Positions 56,431 to 64,000 of a stretch of DNA of 64,000 nucleotides are shown here, in pieces. Origin of the DNA: Gerris lacustris (taxonomy: Eukaryota; Arthropoda; Insecta; Hemiptera; Gerridae); contig OX578277.1 in the NCBI GenBank assembly GCA_951217055.1, positions 68,210,455 through 68,274,454 of the forward strand. The letters are read 5' to 3'. How positions within the stretch are numbered: the stretch's first letter is position 1; each line of letters starts with the position of its first letter. The notes under the pieces are model-generated. The model was not told where the DNA came from. It ran no database searches and saw only the letters and a program-made list of their open reading frames with translations. A program made the position numbers and the translations under genes.

Positions 56431-58785
56431 AATTTCAAGTCACTTCCAGAATTTCAACGCAAAGCATCAACAATGGGATGCCGAGCTAGTAAACCCCGAG
56501 GCTCTCGATTACTGAGCACCCTCAGAACAACTCCTTACCGTTCCCCTCTCAGAACTCACCATCCACACCTAAAGGTTTTACAAGAATTGTCTTCAGATCA
56601 TAATTCTGTTCTCCTTGTCCTAGACTCAAATCCCATCCTAAATTCGTCTCCTAGTAACCTCATAAGCGGACCAATTGACTGGGACCATTTTAGACAGCTA
56701 CTCGACGAACGTACTAACTTAAACATTTCACTTAAAACTCCTGGAGACATCGATTCTTGCGTGAGAAAATTTATCGAGATGATGCATGGCTTAGTTTGGG
56801 ACTCTACCTCATCAAAACGAAGAAAATCACCCGAAAAACAATTCATCCCCATCTCACTTAGCCAACTCATTACGGAGAGGCATCACGCAAGAGCTTTATG
56901 GCAGAGATCTCGACTCCCATTGGACAAACAAATTTACAACCGACTGACAAGACAACTAAAAAACGCATTTAGAGACCACAGATGTAAAACATTCGAAGAA
57001 TATACCAACCAACTAACGACAAAGGACAAATCTCTCTGGACAGCGACTAACCGGATCCTATACTACAAAAATATTTCCTCTCCTCTCCTTAAAAGCGACA
57101 ACTCCTGGTCCAAATCTCAAGAAGAGCCCATCCTTTTTCCCTTCACCTTTCAGATTTTTTCAAACCACATCCAGATATAGTTGATCCCGAACACGTAAAT
57201 TCCCTCCTTAAAGACCTTTATACTTACAACTCTTACCTCCTCCTAAATCATTTTCTCCATCCGACGTTAAATACATATTTAAGCATTTCTCAAATAATAA
57301 AAGTCCCGGCTATGACCTTATCACCTCCTCTGTAATTTAACAACTCCTAAAAAATCTATTATATTCCTAACCTACATTTACAATGCTGTGCTCCACACCA
57401 TGTATTTTCCTTACCTGTGGAAGTACAGAACTATAAAGATGTTCCCTAAACCTAATAAACCTCAACACCTTGTCACATCCTATCGTCCTATTAGCCTGCT
57501 TCCAATCCTCGGTAAAATCCTAGAAAAACTACTCTTCAATCGAATATCCAAAATAGTCCATGCATTCAACATCCTTCCTAATCACCAGTTTGGTTTCCGA
57601 TGTCAACATTCCACTATCCAACAGTGTCACCGGATTGTCGACTCCATCTCATCCTCCCTTGAGTGAAAACAGCATTGCACAAGTGTCTTCTTAGATGAGG
57701 CCCAGGCCTTTGATAGGATTTGGCACCAGGGCCTACTGTGGAAACTAAAGGGCATCCTCCCCTTTATCTACTACCTTATCCTTAAATCCTATCTCAATGA
57801 TAGATACTTCCATGTAAGCTGTGGTCCTACCCGTTCTCCTACATGTCCTATTCTCGCTGGTGTACCACAAGGAAGTATTCTTGGTCCTTTACTATACTCC
57901 TTTTATACATCCGAAATCCCTCAACTTCCTACTACCCAATTTGCTACCTTCACCGAAGATAAGTGTATATTTTCCACATCCTCTGATCCTAATGCAGCAT
58001 CCACCAACATCCAAAACCACCTTGATCTCCTTGGAGGATAAAAATAAATTAGCAAAAAATTGTTCACGTCACTTTTTATTCTCAGGCATTAAACTTGTCC
58101 TTGAGTCATCCTTGAGTGAGGAGTCATCCCTCAATCCTCTTCCGTAAAGTACCTAGGTCTCCATCTTGACCGACGATTGACTTGGGCTCTGCACACCAAA
58201 ACTAAACGTACGGACTACAGACGGTACAAACTCTTATTGCGACTCCTCGACCAAAGATCCCACCTTATCCCTTCCTAATAAACTCCTTATCTACAATTCA
58301 ATACTCAAACCTATTTGGACCTATGAATTGAGCTCTGGGGTAGCACCAAGCGCTCAAATTCTTATAGGATCCAATCTCTTCAATCAAAGATCCTTCGAAA
58401 ATCACTACTTCTCCCGCATACGTTTCCAATCTCACAATTCACAACGACCTCAAAATTCCCTTTGTACAAGACCTCGCTTCTTCCCGCTACACAAAATTCC
58501 ATGAAAACCTAAACCATCATCCTAATCCTTTAGTTGAATCCATGGCTTCCAACCATATCCCCGACCGACCGCCCTCCCCGTCGGCTGAAGAGGTGTGGCC
58601 AAGAGATTTATTACAATAATTAAAATAATGTACACTACCTGATAAGAGTACTACCACTGGGTAGCCTCTCCTCTCTCGATAAACCACACTAATTAACCAT
58701 TGTAATCTATGTTACTAATAAATAGCAATCTTTTGCAAGTAACTTAAAATAAAAATTAAAAAATAAACAAAAAACTTCCAGAATA
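56431..58785 (+). mobile_element. Jockey-type LINE, 5'-truncated and frameshifted
   Basis: Begins inside the AP endonuclease domain: FNAKHQQW, a 1-bp frame change, then GCRASKPRGSRLL and LQELSSDHNSVLLVL, whose SDH is the last EN motif. A linker region follows (to about 57130). RT comes next in pieces: NNKSPGYDLI-like text near 57295, then RTIKMFPKPNKPQHLVTSYR with PISLLPILGKILEKLLFNRI (57430-57550), QFGFRCQHST, FDRIWHQGLLWKL and LAGVPQGSILGPLLYS (57855-57900). The catalytic FADD motif position reads FTED, a loss. The C-terminal part runs to about 58520. The 3' end is an A-rich tail near 58760. The 235-aa first ORF is the longest open frame in the window but is transposon-derived. Confidence 0.85.
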
Positions 58786-59440
58786 GATAGGAAGTATCAA
58801 TTTTTTATGTGTTGCTATAGCCATGTAACTGACAGGAAAATTTAAAAAAAAAATAATTTTCAAATAATTATAAATGGTGGACGTCGAGGTTGGTTTCGAG
58901 GTACGTCACCGTCGTCAAGACACTAACTACTCCAATATAAGTGATAATGGTTTTAATTAAGAATTACCAGTAAGTCGTATCGAAAAACAAATTGAACAAA
59001 CAGTTACTGATTTTGAAAAACTATAAGTTTGAATCTGACTTTTTATCACACCTCCATCGGTTGTACCTTAATTGGAGCTAGATTTGATTAATAATTTTTA
59101 ATTTTTGAGCTCCTTTAGCGTCCTCAATTATTTGCCGATTTTATTTGTGATTTGAAAATAGGGCTCAAATTTTACAGTAATTGCTCTTTAAATCGAGTAT
59201 TTACTAGTGATGCGGTGCAAAAAGAACTCGCGTAGATTGTGGTCTTATATCACCCATACTATGTTCTCAATATTGTTACCAGGATCATTTTTCGATGAAA
59301 ACCTAACATATTCTTATTCAACCTGAAAAGAGCTTTAAAATTATTTTACGTAAAACAGCATATAAGAATAAGCTTACTTTTTAACACCCTAATCCGGTCA
59401 CATTTGTTGCAAAACTTTTGTAACAATAGTTACATATTCA
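58786..59440. other. AT-rich spacer, nothing recognised
   Basis: No supported feature. Confidence 0.4.
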
Positions 59441-59454
59441 TTTGCTACTCATAA

Positions 59455-60665
59455 AGCTTTTTAAAACAATGTATGGCAAGTCATGCAGACTAAAATCTTT
59501 CTCTTTAGTCGTCTTCAATATTGGCCCCGATCATAAATTTAAAGTTGTCAACAGAAGCCGATATACTGTGAGATCTATTTTCGTATATTGTCAAACGTTC
59601 TCGGTAGTTAAAACTGTTTTCCTTTCATCCGTACATAATCCTTATTTAATAAAGTTATTGCAGGCTCACCGCGCTCACCTGTTTTTACCTACATAATCTC
59701 CATTTAATTGAATGATTGCTGGCTCGCTACGCTCGCCTGTCGTAAAAGTATTTTTCCATAATCTTTATTTAATAATATTAACGCAGGCTCGCTACTCTCG
59801 CCTGGTTATACAGCATTTGTACACAATATTTATTTAATAATATTAGTGCAGGCTCGCTACGCTCACCTGATTATACAGCATTTCTACATAATCTTCATTT
59901 AATAAAATTATTGCGGGCTCGCTACGCTCGCCTGTTTATGCAGCATTTCTACATAATTTTTATTTAATAAAATGATTGCGGGCTCGCTGCGCTCGCCTGT
60001 TTATATAGCATTTTTACATGGCTCGCTACGCTCACCTGTTACTAAAGTATTTGTCCATAATCTTTATTTAATAATATTAATGCAGGCTCGCTACGCTCGC
60101 CTGTTTATACAGCATTTGTAGTAAATATTTTATTTAATAAAATGATTGCAGGCTCACTACGCTCGTCTGTTGTAAAAGTATTTGTTCATAATAATTATAT
60201 TATAAAATTAATGCAGGCTGGCTACGCTCGCCTGTTTATACAGTATTTGTACATAATCTTTAGCCTTTAAAATTCCTTTAAACGATTTATGACATGTCAT
60301 GCAGACTAAAACTTCTTTTTAGTTTTCGTTATATTGACCGCCGTTTTCGTTATATTACCTTTTTAGTTTTCGTTTGAAAATATTATGTGTGAAATTTATA
60401 GTTAAATTAATAGTTAGATATTCCTTTTCTAGACTTTAAGAGCTTTCAATCGATGTATAAAATGTCACACTGCATAAAAAACTTCTTGTTTAGTCGTCCG
60501 TCATATTGACCGCTATCTTGAAAATATTAAGTGTAACATTTTATTAGTTACACATTCCTTTCCTTTCTCTTAAAGGCCTTTCAAACTATGTATAACACAT
60601 TATGCTGACTAAAACCTTTTTTTTTTAGTCTTCCGCCATATTGAAAATATTTAGTGTGGAATTTC
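59455..60665. repeat. Four-copy ~110-bp repeat flanking a satellite
   Basis: Units starting near 59460, 60275, 60440 and 60585 share ttaaa-cga-tgtat, tgtcatgcagactaaaa, tttagtc and gccatattgaccgc blocks in direct orientation. The satellite 59655-60260 lies between the first and second. Confidence 0.65.
59655..60260. repeat. ~65-bp tandem satellite, ten units
   Basis: The motif ggctcgctacgctcgcctg starts near 59662, 59720, 59785, 59850, 59916, 59980, 60020, 60085, 60150 and 60216. It is separated by tttatacagcatttgtacat and aatctttatttaataatatta. Spacing is 58-67 bp except for one 40-bp short unit. Confidence 0.9.
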
Positions 60666-61465
60666 CAAAAACTATTCCGTTCTCAAAAATGCTGAGATGC
60701 ATATATGTGCCAAATTTCGTTGAAATTTATCAATTTTTACTCTAGTTATCGTTAGACAAACAAGCAAACTTTTCGAATCCCAAGTCTCTGAAATTAAGAA
60801 CTCACTGGGCTCGTTCAATTATTTTAAAAATGCGTCCTGCCTTTTTCGCGAGTGCCGTGTTCCGTGTTAAGTGACCATTTTTTTTGACTATGGCACATTT
60901 TTATGTTTTGGCTATGGCACATTAACCTCGAAAAGCGTTACCGTTACACGAGTGGGGAAGATATAGGATCAGGGTATTAGGAAGGTATAGGAGGTGTTCA
61001 ATCGAGTCTGTCCGCTCTTGGTAGGGATAATGTCTCCCACTACTGCGCTTGGTACAGCTGTCGCTAGGGCGTCCCCTACCCAAGCGATTCTAAAACGCTG
61101 TACACTGTACTAGGAGAATAGAAAAAGGTTGGAGCTAACTGAACTCGATTACATCGCTGCTCTCCTCCATCCCTATCACACTCCGTCCATCATTTCTTCT
61201 GGCCCTTAGCAGTTTAATACTCTTGATAAAACTCTACTAAAACCACCACACCCCCCCCCCTCAACTACAACTTCTGTTTAACTGCTCTGATTTGCATCGG
61301 ACTAACGCCATAACTCATAAAATTTTATTCCTAATAAACTAATTAATTTTTTGCTTTAATATTTTTTATAATTCTTTGGATTCATTATAAAAATATGGGT
61401 GACGAAGCTAAAAGATTACTTATTAATAAACTGGAAAAGAAGAAAAGTACTTTCTTTCATCGTGC
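60666..61465. other. Spacer, nothing firmly recognised
   Basis: aaatttcgttgaaatttatc (60715) is a common repeat phrase. 60950-61110 shares a short stretch with 55300-55325 inverted. Confidence 0.35.
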
Positions 61466-61880
61466 ACGACATATCTGTGTATGGGAGGTAAAGGGCACTA
61501 CCTCCACTTTTTACGAAATTGAGGTTTTAACAGTTTCCTATTAATTTTTCCCCCCATTTTTTAGAGGTACAAGGCACTATGTGCTAAAACTAAAACTCAC
61601 GGATTTAGCCAGTTGGAAAAGGCACTATGAACCAACATGCTGGGGAGGTAAAGAGCACTATTTGGACATGTAGCTGTTTACCTCCAGAGAATTAAGAATA
61701 AGTTAGCACTATGTCCAGATAGTGCCCTATATCCACTCCACTTAGTAGAGTGAGAGAGCTACTAGTCTTATCAGTATGGCCTTGCGCCATACATCATTAA
61801 AAAAATCATTAAAATAGCTCTCCCGAAAAATTTACAATTTGGCTCAAAGTGCCCTTTACCTGCGATATACAGATATGTTC
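61466..61880. mobile_element. Short foldback/MITE with GGCACTA motifs
   Basis: acatatctgtgtat plus aggtaaagggcact at the left pairs with the right end (complement acatatctgtatat plus aggtaaagggcact). Variants of ggcactat occur about six more times inside in both orientations. No TSD identified. Confidence 0.6.
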
Positions 61881-62510
61881 AATTAAATTGCTAATTTACA
61901 AACGCAAGAATCTGCAATGTCGGTTTCTTTTACATTTTCATGTCTTTACTTTGACACATAAACTCGATAAGCTTTACCAAAAAGCGTCACACAAGCATTT
62001 TAAAAAAATGTTTTGCATATAATTTTAAAGGCCTACATTTTTAATTTATGGATGTCATTTGTTTATTTTAAAAAAATTGGTACCAAGTTGAATTGTAATA
62101 ATCTGAGCTCATACGGAAGTGCAGCAGGCCAAGTTCCAGCAAGGATGCCGCAGTATATCTTTACTTGATATTATATAATATCTTACAAATATAGTAATAT
62201 ATTAATAACACTATAGTAATAATATATGTATTATAATACTCAATTCTCTATTACTCTTCTTTCTTATACTCTATTCCGTAGTATTCTTCGTCGGTTTAAT
62301 GCATATATTTAAGTTAACAATGGAAATACTCCTGACTCAACCAGACATAACATCAGCACTTTTACCATATTTAGGTAAGGTGTTACATCGCGCGCGCTCA
62401 GTCTTCCCATCGACTCCAACTCTGTTGTAAAATCAATATTTGTAAGTTATTGTTCTATGTTATAATTGTAAACTTTAAATAAATTACTGTACGACAAATA
62501 TATAAAGCTA
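61881..62510. other. AT-rich spacer, possible LTR-like segment
   Basis: 62380-62500 (tgttacatcgcgcgcgctca ... aataaattactgtacgaca) has LTR-like ends and a polyadenylation signal just before an envelope fragment. No second LTR or TSD seen, so this is tentative. Confidence 0.25.
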
Positions 62511-62634
62511 AATAATAATTAGGTACTTAAAAATACTAGATAAAGCCCATAATAAAAATTACTTATTAAGTCAAATAAATAATTATTGTAAAATTATTAA
62601 TTTTATTAGATATAGCATTAGGGATAAGATTAGT

Positions 62635-63015
62635 ATGATAGATAGTCACGCCTCAGAGCAAAGGCCAAGACGAGGTTTAATTAATGGTAGTATGATTAAA
62701 TTAGTTACGGGTATTTTAGATTCTAGTGATGGGGAAAAATATAATAAAATATTAAATCATATTAAATTTAACCAAAATAATTTAGAAAAACAAGTAGCTA
62801 CCCAATATAGCATAAGTAACCAAATAATAAGAAATTACAATAATACTATAAGATATATACAATATAACACTCTAGAATTAAAATCCAAACTCATACAACT
62901 GAGCGACATAGTAAACAATGTCTCTTCATATCAGGAAGTTATGTCAACAAAAGACGTTTTAAATCAAATTCAAAACTTGTTTACAATCCTCCTAAATGTA
63001 CTGCAAAACAATTGA
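62635..63015 (+). pseudogene. Endogenous envelope fragment, baculovirus-F/errantivirus type
   Basis: A 126-aa open frame. RPRR directly before GLIN near residues 11-18 looks like a furin-type cleavage site followed by a fusion-peptide region. LVTGILDSSDGEKYN then resembles the conserved start of the F1 subunit in insect baculovirus F and gypsy/errantivirus Env proteins. The rest is a predicted amphipathic heptad-rich helix. Family members are about 500-650 aa; the receptor-binding part, cysteine-rich region and membrane anchor are missing, so this cannot be a complete Env. The frame is open further upstream to about 62515, but that part is AT-rich low-complexity sequence. No pol or gag was seen nearby. 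It could also be a domesticated short gene. Confidence 0.5.
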
Positions 63016-63110
63016 GAATTCCCTTATTTTCTGTAAGTTAAAAACATTACACCCTAGTATCATTCCTCCTTAAGATTTATTAATTGAGCTCTTAAAAATC
63101 TCACAGCATA

Positions 63111-64000
63111 TACAGGGTATATCCTTTTGTTTCTACAGGGTGTTACCGACCTAAACCGAAATTTTTTTTTGGGTGAAACTAGATCCAAAATGGAGCAAAA
63201 CGCCACCAAGCGCACTTTTCTATCATAATCTGTTGCCGAGATATGATTTTTTGAAGTTTATTGTTTAAAAACAAGTTTTTTGCTAATAAAACCGTTTTTC
63301 CACTCCAACTCAATATTTTTTAACTTTTGACCATATTTTCAAAATCAGCGTTAAATTTCCTATAACATTAGAGCATTTTTATGTTTGGAAATTATTAACT
63401 AAACACCGAAATAACATTTCAAACGTTCAAAAATTACAAAAAATAAAATTTCAGAAATTCTTTGAACGCTCACTATTTCCAAGAAAAACTCTTGAAGACT
63501 GTCAAATCTCACAAAAACTTTCTCATTTAATACTCTTTCGAACGGTATAAATAACATAGCGATTCCGTATCGATTTCATGGAGAAATTCAAGTTTGAAAG
63601 CAAACAAACGTCACCTACAAAACGTTTAGCAGGTGCGGTACGTACCAAAATGCTTGGGTGGAACGAGAAAAATCCACAGCAATTTTTTCAAATGGAAATT
63701 TATTTCATAAAACATTTCAATAGAAAACCACTTTTGGATACGAACAATTAGATTAAGACATTTAGATTATAAATTCTGAAAAAACCACTCTCGGATACAA
63801 AAAGTTAAGATCAAACTTTACAAGTATGCTTTAAATTGTGTGCTCAAAGTGGTTTCCTCCGTTGCGAATGCAGGCTCTTGCCCTTTTTTGAACCTACCAA
63901 CACCGACCCAACCGTCAAACGCATAGAATAAATATCCTTTATTGCATCCTTTATTACTTCACAGCTGTATAAGGTTTGGAGGAAAATGATCCTGCTTATC
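63111..64000 (-). mobile_element. IS630/Tc1-like transposon end, partial
   Basis: 63137 onward starts tacagggtgttaccgacc, a terminus type common among insect DNA transposons. A separate tacagggtatatcc stands at 63112. On the minus strand near 63900-63835 a frame ends RARACIRNGGNHFEH then TI and stop, like the CIeaeGGHFEHLL tail of IS630-type transposases. The element continues past the window. 63200-63830 is its 3' non-coding part. Confidence 0.5.

Noticed and set aside
56473..57180. 235-aa ORF as a host gene
   Set aside because: Its text is the endonuclease end and linker of a Jockey-type LINE that continues into RT fragments downstream.
62380..62500. Complete LTR retrotransposon around the env fragment
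   Set aside because: No second LTR, primer-binding site, gag or pol could be found nearby.

Overview
This window looks like AT-rich, repeat-loaded genomic DNA from an insect. It has long introns, poly(AT) microsatellites, many DNA transposons and LINE relics, and only one clear host gene. The protein that gene encodes is an arthropod Even-skipped (Eve/Evx) homeodomain protein. I cannot name the species. The repeat load and intron size would fit a large-genome hemipteran or polyneopteran, but that is only an impression.

The host gene is even-skipped on the + strand: exon 1 at 34927-35140, exon 2 at 48601-48785 and exon 3 at 48914-49309. The spliced frame is continuous (795 nt, 264 aa). Intron 1 is about 13.5 kb and intron 2 is 128 bp. 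A TATA box, CCAAT boxes and two overlapping upstream ORFs lie just before the start codon. Candidate polyadenylation signals follow the stop. Intron 1 is laced with young-looking insertions: a PIF/Harbinger-like MITE, a hAT relic with perfect 8-bp target duplications, a 708-bp TA-flanked palindromic MITE, a tRNA-derived SINE and two hairpin-ended repeats. It also holds an internal duplication of several hundred bases and a ~24-bp minisatellite.

Upstream of eve (1-34.6 kb) the sequence is mainly mobile DNA. From left to right there is a LINE on the minus strand, split by a 3.1-kb hAT element and by a 754-bp foldback element. Next come a hAT (DUF4371/ZMYM-type) relic, two copies of a 0.6-kb palindrome-bearing repeat, an RTE-type LINE fragment, a retroposon tail, a perfect 128-bp palindrome, an internally deleted mariner and many copies of two dispersed repeat families (called A and B here). 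A GC-rich block at about 27.1-27.4 kb carries a perfect RFX X-box and may be a regulatory element.

Downstream of eve (49.3-64 kb) lie a hAT MITE with perfect TSDs, poly(AT) tracts, a duplicated hairpin unit and a 5'-truncated Jockey-type LINE (endonuclease end plus RT). Further on are a ~65-bp tandem satellite, a foldback element, a short open fragment of a baculovirus-F/errantivirus-type envelope protein and the end of an IS630/Tc1-like transposon. No rRNA, functional tRNA, CRISPR or prokaryotic feature was seen.
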